37,208 nucleotides of DNA from positions 1 to 37,208 of the forward strand of contig JANYHG010000001.1 of NCBI GenBank assembly GCA_025359165.1, read 5' to 3'. The notes below the pieces were generated by a model. The model saw only the letters and a list, made by a program, of their open reading frames with translations, was not told the origin of the DNA and made no database searches. The DNA comes from Hyphomicrobiaceae bacterium (GTDB lineage: Bacteria; Pseudomonadota; Alphaproteobacteria; Rhizobiales; Hyphomicrobiaceae). Below are positions 1 through 8,035 of the stretch, one piece after another (the stretch's first letter is position 1; every line of letters starts with the position of its first letter). A program made the translations under genes and the position numbers.

Positions 1-58
1 CCCGCCCCGGCCGGAGCGCGAGCGGATGCACTATTGCATCAGCGGCAAGCGCGTGAGG
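1..58. repeat. 58-bp direct repeat, copy 1
   Basis: These 58 bases recur without mismatch at 151-208, giving a 150-bp spacing. The copy may begin left of the window, so the true length is unknown. It contains a perfect inverted repeat, GATGCA-CTAT-TGCATC, at 25-40. It is GC-rich and non-coding as far as I can tell. It resembles a dispersed intergenic palindromic (REP-like) unit more than a gene fragment. Confidence 0.85.
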
Positions 59-109
59 TGTCTACAAGCATCCGCGCGGGTTCGGATGTGGTTAGCTGCA
101 ACGCCCACC

Positions 110-148
110 TGCGGCTTGGCCGCACGTAGGCGACCGCCGTCGGGCGGT
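110..148. repeat. Two adjacent hairpins between the direct repeats
   Basis: The spacer between the two 58-bp repeats carries two further perfect inverted repeats: TGCGGC-TTG-GCCGCA at 110-124 and ACCGCC-GTCG-GGCGGT at 133-148. With the palindromes inside the repeats, 1-208 is a chain of four short hairpins. No T-run follows either stem on either strand, so they are not classical intrinsic terminators. Confidence 0.6.
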
Positions 149-150
149 AG

Positions 151-208
151 CCCGCCCCGGCCGGAGCGCGAGCGGATGCACTATTGCATCAGCGGCAAGC
201 GCGTGAGG
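151..208. repeat. 58-bp direct repeat, copy 2
   Basis: This copy is identical to 1-58 and ends six bases before the stop codon of the efflux transporter gene that lies on the minus strand. Its internal palindrome GATGCA-CTAT-TGCATC is at 175-190. Lying just after the transporter's 3' end, it could form a hairpin in that transcript and act as a terminator or RNA-stabilising element. That role is inferred from position only. Confidence 0.85.
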
Positions 209-213
209 CCACT

Positions 214-1800
214 CTAATGCGCGTCCACTGGAGGCGCGTTCGAGGCGGGCCGATCGATGAAATAGACCGCGAGCGCCAACGCCCAATAGAGCAGCGCCAG
301 GACCAGAAAAACGTCGGCGAACGCGAGAACCACCCCCTGCCTGTGCGTCAGCTGATACAACTGCTTGAGCGCCATGTCTTGCGCGTCCGAACCGAACGCA
401 GACAGGTTGCGCGTCAGATTGGACAAGGTCTCGACCACGGGCAACCGCGACCATGTCAGGCTTTCGTGCAGGCGGGCGGTGTGGAGATCGGTGCGGTCGT
501 TGAGCATCGTGTTGAGCACCGCAAGTCCCACCGCGCCACCGAGGTTGCGTGTCAGGTTGAACAATCCAGACGCGTTTTTCAGCCGTTCGGGCGGCAACGC
601 TCCGAGAGCGATGTTGTTGACGGGGATCATGGCGAACATCAGCCCGAAGCCGCGCAAGACCTGCGGCACGAGGAGTTCCCAGAAATCCCAGTCGCGGGTG
701 ATGCCGGTCATCAGGTAACTGCTGAGCGCCAGCGAGAACAGACCGATCACCATCATGATGCGCGGATCGATCTTGCCCATCAATTTACCGGCGAGTGGTG
801 CCGTAAAAAATTGCGTCAGCCCCGTCACGAACAGCGCTTCGCCGATCATGAGCGCGTTGTAGCCGCGGATCTGGCCGAGATAGACCGGGTAGAGGTAGGT
901 GAGGCCGTAGAGACCGATGCCGACGGTGAACGAGAAAATCGAGCCGAGCGCGAAATTGCGGTTCGTGAACGCGCGTATGTCGACGATCGGCTCGTCGGCC
1001 GTGAGCACGCGCCAGAAGAACACGACCGCCGAAATCGCCGACAGCCAGGCCAGCAGGAATACGACCTCGTCGTTGAACCAATCGTTTCGCGGGCCCTCTT
1101 CGAGGACGTATTCGAGCGCGCCGAGGAACCCCGCCATCGAGATCAAGCCGACCCAGTCGAAGCGGTCGAGCAGACTCCAGTTGGGCTGGTCGAAATCGAT
1201 GCGCGTGTAAGCGGCATACGTGACGATAATGCCCGGAATGACGTTGATGAAAAACAGCCAGTGCCAGGACAGCGCGTCGGTCAGGTAGCCGCCCACGGTC
1301 GGGCCGATGGTCGGCGCGAGTGTGGCGACAAGACCGATCAGCGGTGTCACCGACGGCAACATCGACTTGGGAAAGATCGAGTAGGAGGTGGCGAACACGG
1401 TCGGGATCATGCCGCCGCCGATGAAGCCCTGCACAGCGCGCCAGAAAATCATGCCGGAGATCGACGTAGAGAGTCCGCACATCAGGCTGGCGAATGTAAA
1501 TCCTCCGGCCGCGATCGTGAACATGTAACGCGTGCCGATGGCGCGCGACAGGAAGCCGGAAAGCGGGATCATGATCACTTCGGCAATCAGGTAGGATGTC
1601 TGAACCCAGGTAATTTCGCTCGCACTTGCCGACAAGCCGGCCTGTATTTCCGACAACGACGCCGAAACGATCTGGATATCGAGAATGGCCATGAACATGC
1701 CGAGGACCATCAGCAGGAACGTGACCAGCTTGCGCTTGTCGACGCCTGCACCGGTCGCGACAGGAACTGCGGGGACTGCGGGCATTGTTGTCGTGACCAT
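214..1800 (-). CDS. emrB: DHA2-family MFS efflux transporter (EmrB/QacA type)
   Basis: This 528-residue polytopic inner-membrane protein is a drug:H+ antiporter of the 14-helix DHA2 family, which usually exports hydrophobic toxins. The N-terminal cytoplasmic stretch is short, and the first helix carries LDIQIVSASL (about residues 40-49), the family's motif after the first transmembrane span. TIGPTVGGYLT is the antiporter motif C of helix 5. Length matches EmrB (about 510 residues). The ATG at 1800 lies two bases after the stop codon of the upstream HlyD-type gene, so the two are surely co-transcribed and should form an EmrAB-like pair working with an outer-membrane TolC-type channel encoded elsewhere. 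The divergent TetR gene at 3170 is the likely regulator. Substrate cannot be read from the sequence. Confidence 0.93.
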   Translation of the reverse strand: MVTTTMPAVPAVPVATGAGVDKRKLVTFLLMVLGMFMAILDIQIVSASLSEIQAGLSASASEITWVQTSYLIAEVIMIPLSGFLSRAIGTRYMFTIAAGGFTFASLMCGLSTSISGMIFWRAVQGFIGGGMIPTVFATSYSIFPKSMLPSVTPLIGLVATLAPTIGPTVGGYLTDALSWHWLFFINVIPGIIVTYAAYTRIDFDQPNWSLLDRFDWVGLISMAGFLGALEYVLEEGPRNDWFNDEVVFLLAWLSAISAVVFFWRVLTADEPIVDIRAFTNRNFALGSIFSFTVGIGLYGLTYLYPVYLGQIRGYNALMIGEALFVTGLTQFFTAPLAGKLMGKIDPRIMMVIGLFSLALSSYLMTGITRDWDFWELLVPQVLRGFGLMFAMIPVNNIALGALPPERLKNASGLFNLTRNLGGAVGLAVLNTMLNDRTDLHTARLHESLTWSRLPVVETLSNLTRNLSAFGSDAQDMALKQLYQLTHRQGVVLAFADVFLVLALLYWALALAVYFIDRPASNAPPVDAH

Positions 1801-1802
1801 GA

Positions 1803-2996
1803 TCAGCGACTTGCGGCTGCGGTATTACGTTCGGCCTTGGTGTCGACGCTGACCACGACGCTCATGCCGGGGCGCAGCACGGACTTGGCCGCAGTTTCCG
1901 CCGGCACGGCGATGCGAACCGGCACGCGTTGCACGACCTTGGTGAAGTTGCCGGTGGCGTTGTCGGGCGGGAGTAGCGAGAACACCGACCCGGAAGCTGG
2001 CGCAACGCTGACGACGCGGCCTTCGATAACGGTGCCGGATTGCGCGTCGACGGTGATCTTGACGCGCTGACCAGTTTGCAGCCGCGACAGCTGCGTTTCC
2101 TTGAAATTGGCGTCGATGTAAACTTCCCTGAGCGGCACAAGGCTGGCGAGGCGCTGGGCCGGCTGCACATAGTCGCCTATCTGCATGGCCCGGTTGCCGA
2201 GCACGCCGTCGAAGGGTGCGCGAATGTCGGTGAAAGACAGGTCGCGCTGGGCGCGGGCAAGCGAAGTTTCATTCTGCTTGAGCACGTTCTCGGCTTCCTG
2301 ACGCTGGGCCGTGTATACTGCCACGTTGGCGATCGCGGCAGTGACCGCAGCATCTGCTGCCGTAACGTTGGCTGCGGCCTGATCACGATTGGCTTTGGCC
2401 TGATCGAAGGTCGCGGCACTGTTGATCTGGCGTGCTGCCAGTTCGGTCTGCCGCTTGAAATCGGCTTCGGCTTTTGTCGAGGCAGCGCGTGATGCGGTTG
2501 CCTGAGCGCGGGCCTGCTCGACCATGGCCTGCTGCGCAAGGATCTGCTGACCGATGCGCGCCATCGTGGCGTGCTGCAGGGCGATTTGGTCCTGGGAAGC
2601 GCGAACGGCGAGTTGATAATCGACCGGATCGATGCGCGCGATCAGATCGCCAGCCTTGACGGCGGCGTTGTCGGCAACTGCGATTTCAGTGACGTAACCG
2701 CTGACTTTGGGCGATAGCGTCGCCGACCGAACGCCCACGTAGGCATCGTCGGTCGTCACCTGGAAGCGACCGACGGTCCAATAGTTGAGCGCGTAATAGC
2801 CGCCGAGTGCGATCGCGACGACAATGGCCGCGCCGAGCAGATTTCGTTTCAGCGGCGACATTTTCAAAACCGCAGTCGGCATCGATGACGGCGGTGCCGA
2901 AGCGGCGCGCACATCCGCCGGTCTAGGCGCGCTGCGTTTGCGCGGATCGGTGCGTTCGTCGGGACGTAGAGATTCTGCGGAGCTGTCGTCGAGCAT
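1803..2996 (-). CDS. emrA: HlyD/EmrA-family membrane fusion protein
   Basis: This is the periplasmic adaptor of a tripartite efflux pump, about 397 residues. A charged cytoplasmic N terminus precedes one transmembrane anchor (LLGAAIVVAIALGGYYAL). A split lipoyl domain follows (VSGYVTEIAVADNAAVKAGD and later DIRAPFDGVLGN), flanking a long alanine/glutamine-rich coiled-coil hairpin, and then a beta-barrel region (VYIDANFKETQLSRLQTGQ). This is the standard EmrA order. Start: ATG at 2996 gives MLDDSSAES; a GTG at 3008 in the same frame would add four residues, and neither has a strong ribosome-binding site. The emrB-like gene follows after two bases. The two palindromes at 3077-3150 lie upstream, between this gene and the TetR gene, which points to TetR repression. 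Confidence 0.92.
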   Translation of the reverse strand: MLDDSSAESLRPDERTDPRKRSAPRPADVRAASAPPSSMPTAVLKMSPLKRNLLGAAIVVAIALGGYYALNYWTVGRFQVTTDDAYVGVRSATLSPKVSGYVTEIAVADNAAVKAGDLIARIDPVDYQLAVRASQDQIALQHATMARIGQQILAQQAMVEQARAQATASRAASTKAEADFKRQTELAARQINSAATFDQAKANRDQAAANVTAADAAVTAAIANVAVYTAQRQEAENVLKQNETSLARAQRDLSFTDIRAPFDGVLGNRAMQIGDYVQPAQRLASLVPLREVYIDANFKETQLSRLQTGQRVKITVDAQSGTVIEGRVVSVAPASGSVFSLLPPDNATGNFTKVVQRVPVRIAVPAETAAKSVLRPGMSVVVSVDTKAERNTAAASR

Positions 2997-3076
2997 GAAA
3001 CGGATCACTCGTGTGGATGTCTAAGGTAAGGTCGGAAAACGCTTCGGCTTCGTGGTGCACAGCAGGAACGCATCCA

Positions 3077-3095
3077 TGACCGAACGGTTCAGTCA
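3077..3095. promoter_or_regulatory. TetR operator, site 1 (imperfect 19-bp palindrome)
   Basis: TGACCGAACGGTTCAGTCA is a palindrome with one mismatched pair plus the central base. It differs from the site at 3132-3150 at a single position. It lies 80 bases upstream of the efflux adaptor start, in the region shared with the divergent TetR gene. Two copies of a symmetric site between a TetR gene and its probable target are the usual layout for autoregulated repressors. Binding is inferred. Confidence 0.8.
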
Positions 3096-3131
3096 ACGAC
3101 TTGACTTAATCAACTGTGACGCCTAAGTCAA

Positions 3132-3150
3132 TGACCGAACGGTTCGGTCA
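3132..3150. promoter_or_regulatory. TetR operator, site 2 (perfect 19-bp palindrome)
   Basis: TGACCGAACGGTTCGGTCA is fully symmetric about its central base. Its centre is 55 bp from that of site 1, about five helical turns, so two bound dimers would face the same side of the DNA. It contains an ATG (3131) that is in frame with the TetR gene, which argues that this ATG is operator DNA and not the start codon. A TTGACT hexamer at 3101-3106 lies between the sites and may be a -35 element. Confidence 0.82.
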
Positions 3151-3169
3151 ACAAACTGTGAAGTCAATC

Positions 3170-3859
3170 ATGCCAGATACAAACATATCGATCGCAGAGA
3201 ATTTGCCGCTCGGCGACATCGATGCTGGTGCGTCGGCACCCGAATGTTCCGAGGAACCGCGCGTCGACAATACGAAACGGCGTCAAATTCTGGATGGCGC
3301 CAACCGGATCTTTCTGAGCCAGGGCTTCGATGCCGCCAGCATGGGTGCGATCGCGCAGCAGGCCGGCGTTTCGAAGGGAACGCTCTACGTCTACTTCAAA
3401 AACAAAGAAGAATTGTTCGGTACCATCGTCGAGGACAAGCGGCGCGAACAAGCCGGACAGTTGTTCGTGTTCGATGCCGGCGAAGACATCGAAGTGGCCT
3501 TGATGCGGCTGGGGCGCAGTTTCATCACCTTCTTGTGTCGCGAAGACGGGCTGTCGTCGTTGCGGACCGTCATCGCTATTTCCAGCCGCATGCCCGCCAT
3601 CGGCGAGCAGTTCTATCGAAGCGGCCCCCTGATGGGCATCGCGCGTCTTCGCGAATATCTCGAAAGCAAGGTCACGGCGGGCGTGCTGGAACCGCACGAC
3701 TGTGAAGTAGCAGCAGCTCAGCTCATCGAGGGCTGTGCGGCGCTCATTTTCAAACCGATGCTGTTCAACGCGGGGCGAATGCCGGATCCGGCTCTGGTCG
3801 AGCGCGTGGTCGGCATGGCTGTGCAGACATATCTGCGCGCATGGCGGCGGCAGCTCTGA
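3170..3859 (+). CDS. TetR/AcrR-family transcriptional regulator
   Basis: The product is a dimeric repressor of about 229 residues. The N-terminal helix-turn-helix is clear: RRQILDGANRIFLSQGF, then MGAIAQQAGVSKGTLYVYFK, the recognition-helix signature of the family. It is followed by a helical ligand-binding domain resembling the AefR-like C-terminal class (RMPAIGEQFY...GPLMGIARLREYL). I chose the ATG at 3170 (MPDTNISIAEN); in-frame ATGs at 3116 and 3131 lie between and inside the palindromic operators. The gene is divergent from the EmrAB-like pair and is its probable repressor and autoregulator. The inducer is unknown. The residues between the start and the HTH (about 40) form a polar leader without recognisable fold. 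Confidence 0.92.
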   Translation: MPDTNISIAENLPLGDIDAGASAPECSEEPRVDNTKRRQILDGANRIFLSQGFDAASMGAIAQQAGVSKGTLYVYFKNKEELFGTIVEDKRREQAGQLFVFDAGEDIEVALMRLGRSFITFLCREDGLSSLRTVIAISSRMPAIGEQFYRSGPLMGIARLREYLESKVTAGVLEPHDCEVAAAQLIEGCAALIFKPMLFNAGRMPDPALVERVVGMAVQTYLRAWRRQL

Positions 3860-3965
3860 GCTGCCAGCCGTCGATCCCGGCTCCCGATCACGGCTCCTTG
3901 CAATATCTGCGCAATAGGGCTTGATTGCCTCACACCACAACAGCGCTCGCATACACGGGGACATT

Positions 3966-4937
3966 ATGGCCGCATCGAAATCTGCTAGTCTCCAAATTGC
4001 TGTTTCCAAACACGCCGTCGACGAGGCGTTCAAGACGCTTTCGAACTGGGGAAAATGGGGCAAAGACGATCAGATCGGCACACTCAACAACGTGACACCT
4101 GCCGATATCGTCGCGGCCGGCAAGCTGATCAAGTCAGGCAAAGTGTTTGCGCTGGGCATTCCCCTGGGGCAGACGGGTCCGCAGCGCGGCCTGTTCGGCA
4201 AACGCTGGAACCCGATCCACACCATGCTGGCGACTGGCACCGATGCGATGGCGGGACGGCAAGGCGGGCTGCTGTATTCCGACGACGCCATCAACATGCC
4301 GATTCAATCGGCGACGCACTGGGATTCGCTCGGTCACATCTTCTATCATGATCAGATGTACAACGGCCATCACGCCAGAGACGTCGACAGCAACGGCCTG
4401 TCGAAACTCGGCATCGAGCACGCCAAGGACAAGATCGCTGGTCGGGGCGTGATGCTCGATATGGCACGCTTCAAGGGCGTCGAATACATGCCCGATGGGA
4501 CCGGGATCTCGAACGACGATCTCGACAAGTGTGCCGCTGCCCAGAAGGTCGAGATCCGCAAAGGTGATTTCGTGCTCGTGCGTACCGGGCAGATGGAAAA
4601 TTGCCTCAAGCGCGGCGAGTGGGGCGGATACGCCGGTGGCGACGCGCCCGGTCTGAAGTTCGAGACGTGCTACTGGTTCCACGAAAAGCAAGTTGCCGGG
4701 GTGTGCATGGATACGTGGGGCTGCGAAGTGCGGCCGAACGAAACCAGCGACGTCAACCAGCCCTGGCACTGGGTGGTCATTCCCGCCATGGGGCTCTACA
4801 TGGGCGAGATGTTCGACCTGTCCGCTCTCGCTGCCGACTGTCACAGCGACAAGGTCTACGAATTTTTCTTTTCGGGTGCGCCATTGATCATTCCGGGCGG
4901 CACCGGGTCGCCGGTAAATCCGCAGGCCATCAAATAA
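3966..4937 (+). CDS. Cyclase-family metal-dependent hydrolase (kynurenine formamidase-like)
   Basis: This 323-residue protein belongs to the cyclase family (PF04199), whose members include bacterial kynurenine formamidase and isatin hydrolase. The metal-binding motif is visible as SATHWDSLGH (H118, D120, H124), the variant found in the larger branch of the family; the smaller KynB branch has HxGTHxDxPxH. Other family features are an N-terminal KWGKDDQIGTLNNVTP segment and a C-terminal LPPGG-like stretch (IIPGGTGSPVNP). The ATG at 3966 is preceded by a purine-rich ACGGGGAC; an upstream in-frame start at 3921 would add 15 unlikely residues. It lies 106 bases after tetR and 85 bases before a GST gene on the same strand. 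The substrate is not predictable; polyketide-like or aryl-amide hydrolysis are both known in relatives. Confidence 0.85.
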   Translation: MAASKSASLQIAVSKHAVDEAFKTLSNWGKWGKDDQIGTLNNVTPADIVAAGKLIKSGKVFALGIPLGQTGPQRGLFGKRWNPIHTMLATGTDAMAGRQGGLLYSDDAINMPIQSATHWDSLGHIFYHDQMYNGHHARDVDSNGLSKLGIEHAKDKIAGRGVMLDMARFKGVEYMPDGTGISNDDLDKCAAAQKVEIRKGDFVLVRTGQMENCLKRGEWGGYAGGDAPGLKFETCYWFHEKQVAGVCMDTWGCEVRPNETSDVNQPWHWVVIPAMGLYMGEMFDLSALAADCHSDKVYEFFFSGAPLIIPGGTGSPVNPQAIK

Positions 4938-5022
4938 TGGTGATTTGTCGTTCGCGTAGTCGGTGGACACGTTCCATCGCTACGTGCAAGCGCTGTCGTA
5001 AGCTTATTCGCAAGGACCTGTC

Positions 5023-5892
5023 ATGAGTGATGCCTCTGGCTACACGCCGCCAAAAATCTGGGAATGGAACAAGGAGAACGGCGGCAAGTTCGCGAGCATC
5101 AACCGGCCGATCGCCGGCGCGACAAGCGACAAGGAACTGCCGGTCGGTAAACATCCGCTGCAGCTCTACTCACTGGCGACGCCGAATGGCGTCAAAGTCA
5201 CCGTCATGCTGGAGGAGTTGCTGGCGCTCGGTCACACAGGCGCCGAATACGATGCCTGGCTGATCCGCATCGGTGATGGCGACCAGTTCGGCAGCGGGTT
5301 TGTCGGCGCAAATCCAAACTCGAAAATACCGGCGCTGGTCGATCGCAGTGGCGCAAAACCGCGCCGCGTCTTCGAGTCGGGCGCGATCCTTTTGTATCTT
5401 GCCGAAAAGTTCGGCGCGTTTTTGCCGAAAGACCCAGACGCGCGTACCGAAGCGCTCAACTGGCTGTTCTGGCAGATGGGGAGTGCGCCGTATCTCGGAG
5501 GCGGCTTCGGGCATTTCTATGCCTACGCACCGACCAAGATCGAGTATGCGATCGATCGCTTCGCCATGGAAACCAAGCGGCAGATGGACGTTCTCGATCG
5601 CCAGCTCGCTGAAAACGAGTACCTCGCAGGCAAAGAATACACGATCGCAGATATGGCGACCTGGCCATGGTACGGCGCGCTGGCCAAAGGTGTGATCTAC
5701 GGTGCCGCAGAGTTCCTGCAAGTGCACGACTACAAGCACGTCAACCGTTGGGCCGATGCCATCGGCGCTCGACCGGCGGTCAAGCGTGGACGCATGGTCA
5801 ACCGCGTCATGGGCGATCCGGCGAGCCAACTGCACGAGCGGCACGACGCCACCGACTTCGACACCAAGACGCAAGACAAATTGGCGAAATGA
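5023..5892 (+). CDS. yghU: YghU-type (Nu-class) glutathione transferase / disulfide reductase
   Basis: The 289-residue protein follows the E. coli YghU sequence almost throughout. NKENGGKFASINRPIAG and LPVGKHPLQLYSLATPNG form the N-terminal arm and the thioredoxin-fold glutathione site (Thr-Pro-Asn in place of a catalytic Cys or Ser). AWLIRIGDGDQFGSGFV and NPNSKIPAL complete that domain, with ESGAILLYLAEKFG as the gamma-glutamyl contact. The C-terminal helical domain contains YTIADMATWPWYG and ends in HERHDATDF. Members of this class have low transferase but good GSH-dependent disulfide reductase activity and are cytosolic. The ATG at 5023 follows an AAGGA box. It shares its strand with the cyclase gene upstream and is convergent with the NUDIX gene, 22 bases away. 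Confidence 0.96.
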   Translation: MSDASGYTPPKIWEWNKENGGKFASINRPIAGATSDKELPVGKHPLQLYSLATPNGVKVTVMLEELLALGHTGAEYDAWLIRIGDGDQFGSGFVGANPNSKIPALVDRSGAKPRRVFESGAILLYLAEKFGAFLPKDPDARTEALNWLFWQMGSAPYLGGGFGHFYAYAPTKIEYAIDRFAMETKRQMDVLDRQLAENEYLAGKEYTIADMATWPWYGALAKGVIYGAAEFLQVHDYKHVNRWADAIGARPAVKRGRMVNRVMGDPASQLHERHDATDFDTKTQDKLAK

Positions 5893-5914
5893 TCTGACGT
5901 AACGGCGGCGTGGT

Positions 5915-6334
5915 CTAGCTGATCGCGTCGCGGCCGAATTCGAGCAGCAGACGTTTGAGGTCGGGCTCGGTCACCAGATCCGCAGCCTCGACCGGCGTGA
6001 ACCACCGGCGCTCACGCTGTTTATGTTCGGGCCAGACGGCTGCTTCTTCCGCTACCTCGAGCAGATAGACGAACACCTCGAGCGGACGCAGCTTGCTTTT
6101 GACGCGTTTGCAGTAAGTGAACGACCCGACGCAGTGTTGTTTGACCGTACCCTTGACGCCGGCCTCCTCCCAGGCCTCACCCGCGGCGGCGTCGTAGTCT
6201 TTCAACTTTCGCCACGGCCACCCTTTCGGTACCACCCAGCGTCGCGTCTCCCGCGAGGTGACGAGCAGAACTTCGCGTGCGCCTGATGAGTTGCGTCGGA
6301 TGGGAATCGCCGCGACTTGATAGGGTTTGGCCAT
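5915..6334 (-). CDS. NUDIX hydrolase (DIPP/Ap(n)A-like subgroup)
   Basis: This small 139-residue cytosolic hydrolase should act on nucleoside-diphosphate-linked or diphosphoinositol-type compounds. The NUDIX box starts at VVPKGWPWRKLKDYDAAA and ends GEAWEEAGV (about residues 34-60). Compared with the consensus Gx5Ex7REUxEExGU, the first Glu is Leu and the Arg is Gly, but the metal-binding EExG glutamates are present. This variant is usual in the alphaproteobacterial 'KGWP' subgroup, so I read the gene as intact. The C terminus matches that group (WFTPVEAADLV). It is the third gene of a minus-strand run after the PhoU-like and Pit genes (49-base gap from pit), suggesting a link to phosphate metabolism. 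The exact substrate is unknown. Confidence 0.87.
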   Translation of the reverse strand: MAKPYQVAAIPIRRNSSGAREVLLVTSRETRRWVVPKGWPWRKLKDYDAAAGEAWEEAGVKGTVKQHCVGSFTYCKRVKSKLRPLEVFVYLLEVAEEAAVWPEHKQRERRWFTPVEAADLVTEPDLKRLLLEFGRDAIS

Positions 6335-6383
6335 CCATCCATCCTAACGGGACTTCTGCATATTCCAACCGGAGATGCAGCGC

Positions 6384-7379
6384 CTATTTCGCGAAATGAT
6401 TGACGATGGATGCCGCTACGAACGCGATGGCGGCACATGCCGGGAACGTGGCGAACCAGGCCAACACGATCTTTCGCAGCACACCCCACCGCACGTCGGA
6501 AAACCGGCGGCTGGCTCCAACGCCGACAACGGCACTCGTGATGGTGTGCGTGGTCGAGAGCGGGATGCCGTAGGACGATGCGGCATAGATGGTTGTGGAG
6601 GCGGCCATGGTCGCGGCGAAACCTTGCCATGACGTGAGGCGGGTCATCTTCGCACCGACGGTCTGGATGATGCGCCAGCCGCCGAAGCTGGTGCCGACGC
6701 CCATCGTCAGCGCGCAGATCACGATGACCCACCAATCGATCCGGAACGACGTGATGGCGCCACCGGCAACCAAGGTCATGGCGAACACGCCCATGAATTT
6801 CTGCCCGTCGTTGAGGCCATGGTTGAACGCCATGAAGGCCGCCGAACACATCTGGGCGCGATCGAAGTTCTTCTTGGCGCGGGTCGGGGGCGCGTTGGCG
6901 GCGAGCTTGGTGATGATCCGACCGAGCGCGAAAGATCCACCGAAGCCGAACATGAGAGACGCGACGAGGCCGATGCCGACTTTCTCCCAGCCGCTCCACT
7001 GCAGCGCTGAAAATCCGCCACCGGCGAGTCCCGCGCCCGCGAGGCCCGCCAGCAGCGCATGCGATTTGCTCACGGGGATGCCGAAACGCGCAGCCAAACT
7101 GCCCCAGATGATGATGGAGATCATCGTCGCGGTGATCGAATACACCGTCAGAACTGAGGGGACGACGATCCCCTTGCCGACTGTCGCGGCGACGGCAGTG
7201 CCGGACATGGCACCGATGGTGTTGAAAACAACGGCCATCAAAACGGCCTGTCGCGGCGTCATCACACCGGTCGATACCACCGTTGCGATGGCATTCGGCG
7301 CGTCGGTCCAGCCGTTGACGAATTCCGCCGACAGCACTGCGAACAGCGCGATCAGCAGCCCGATCGTGAGAATGACCAT
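6384..7379 (-). CDS. pit: Low-affinity inorganic phosphate transporter (Pit family)
   Basis: This 331-residue polytopic inner-membrane symporter of PF01384 carries phosphate, usually as a metal-phosphate complex with H+. Its two inverted halves are both visible. FVNGWTDAPNAIATVVSTGVM is the first signature, and AFMAFNHGLNDGQKFMGV with GIPLSTTHTITSAVVGVG belongs to the second half. It is the short form (about 330 residues, against about 500 in E. coli PitA) that pairs with DUF47 proteins. The start codon overlaps the stop of the upstream PhoU-like gene in a TGATG arrangement, so translation is probably coupled. No Pho box is apparent upstream of the operon by eye. Confidence 0.93.
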   Translation of the reverse strand: MVILTIGLLIALFAVLSAEFVNGWTDAPNAIATVVSTGVMTPRQAVLMAVVFNTIGAMSGTAVAATVGKGIVVPSVLTVYSITATMISIIIWGSLAARFGIPVSKSHALLAGLAGAGLAGGGFSALQWSGWEKVGIGLVASLMFGFGGSFALGRIITKLAANAPPTRAKKNFDRAQMCSAAFMAFNHGLNDGQKFMGVFAMTLVAGGAITSFRIDWWVIVICALTMGVGTSFGGWRIIQTVGAKMTRLTSWQGFAATMAASTTIYAASSYGIPLSTTHTITSAVVGVGASRRFSDVRWGVLRKIVLAWFATFPACAAIAFVAASIVNHFAK

Positions 7380-8035
7380 CAGGCTTCCTTGCGCGCGAGC
7401 GACAGAATGAGACCCGCGCAGTGGTTGGCGTCATCCGTAATCTGTTCGAGCTGATGAAACAGCTGATGCCAGGCGATGAAGCCGAGCCCGGTGGCACCCG
7501 GCACGGAGAATTCTTCGACCAACTTGCGTTCGTGCACCGCGACGATCTTGTCGGCCTGCGACTCCATTTCATCGATCTTGTCGTGCAGTTCGCGCACGCG
7601 GGCCAGAACCAGGCGTGGCTCGGCCAGCATAGCCAGCATCTTGTCCAGAAGCACCAGCATGTCGCCGCCGAGGTTCATCAGCTCGACGGCTTCGGGGCGC
7701 ATCTTCGACAGGAACGTGTGATAGGCGTCGATGTGCAGTGCGACCTTGCGCATGCCATCGATCACGTCGTCGAGTTCGTCGGTGAGCCGCATCGAATCCG
7801 GGATGTCGAAGCGCATGATGAACGAGTTGTCGAGCATCTCGTGAATGCTATCGACGACGCGGTCGGCTTTGCGCTCGTACTCGATGATGCTGGGGACGTC
7901 GCTCCCCTGCGTCTTGCGGAAGTGCGCCGAGCATTCGAGTCCGATGCTCGAAATCTGGCGCAGGAGTGCAACGAACTGATCATTGCTGGATGGGCCGAAA
8001 AAATTCGCCCACGCCCCCTGTACGGTCTTTAGCAT
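7379..8035 (-). CDS. DUF47 (PhoU-like) protein, Pit partner
   Basis: This 218-residue, mainly helical cytosolic protein belongs to the DUF47/TIGR00153 family, distant relatives of PhoU that are usually encoded with a Pit transporter and are thought to modulate it. Typical segments are YERKADRVVDSIHEML near residue 50 and MESQADKIVAVHERKL toward the C terminus; the paired acidic/basic helices resemble the metal-binding E(D)xxxD motifs of PhoU. The ATG at 8035 (MLKTVQGAWANFF) is preceded by GGGGGAGA at a proper distance; the reading frame continues upstream without support. It heads a minus-strand operon with pit (TGATG overlap) and the NUDIX gene. Confidence 0.92.
   Translation of the reverse strand: MLKTVQGAWANFFGPSSNDQFVALLRQISSIGLECSAHFRKTQGSDVPSIIEYERKADRVVDSIHEMLDNSFIMRFDIPDSMRLTDELDDVIDGMRKVALHIDAYHTFLSKMRPEAVELMNLGGDMLVLLDKMLAMLAEPRLVLARVRELHDKIDEMESQADKIVAVHERKLVEEFSVPGATGLGFIAWHQLFHQLEQITDDANHCAGLILSLARKEA

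Noticed and set aside
1-208. 58-bp direct repeats as attachment sites of an integrated element
   Set aside because: Only about 90 bases separate the copies, with no integrase or tRNA gene nearby.
184-2070. Long plus-strand open frame of over 600 codons opposite the efflux genes
   Set aside because: Its translation is rich in Arg, His, Gln and Asp without any domain, and it mirrors the clear EmrB and EmrA genes on the other strand. High-GC genes give such antisense frames routinely. The same applies to long frames opposite queA, the PrpF-like gene, slt and the OmpA/BON gene.
5915-6334. Degenerate NUDIX box as a sign of a dead gene
   Set aside because: The EExG metal ligands, full length and subgroup-specific sequence are kept, and the changed positions are typical of the KGWP branch as I know it.
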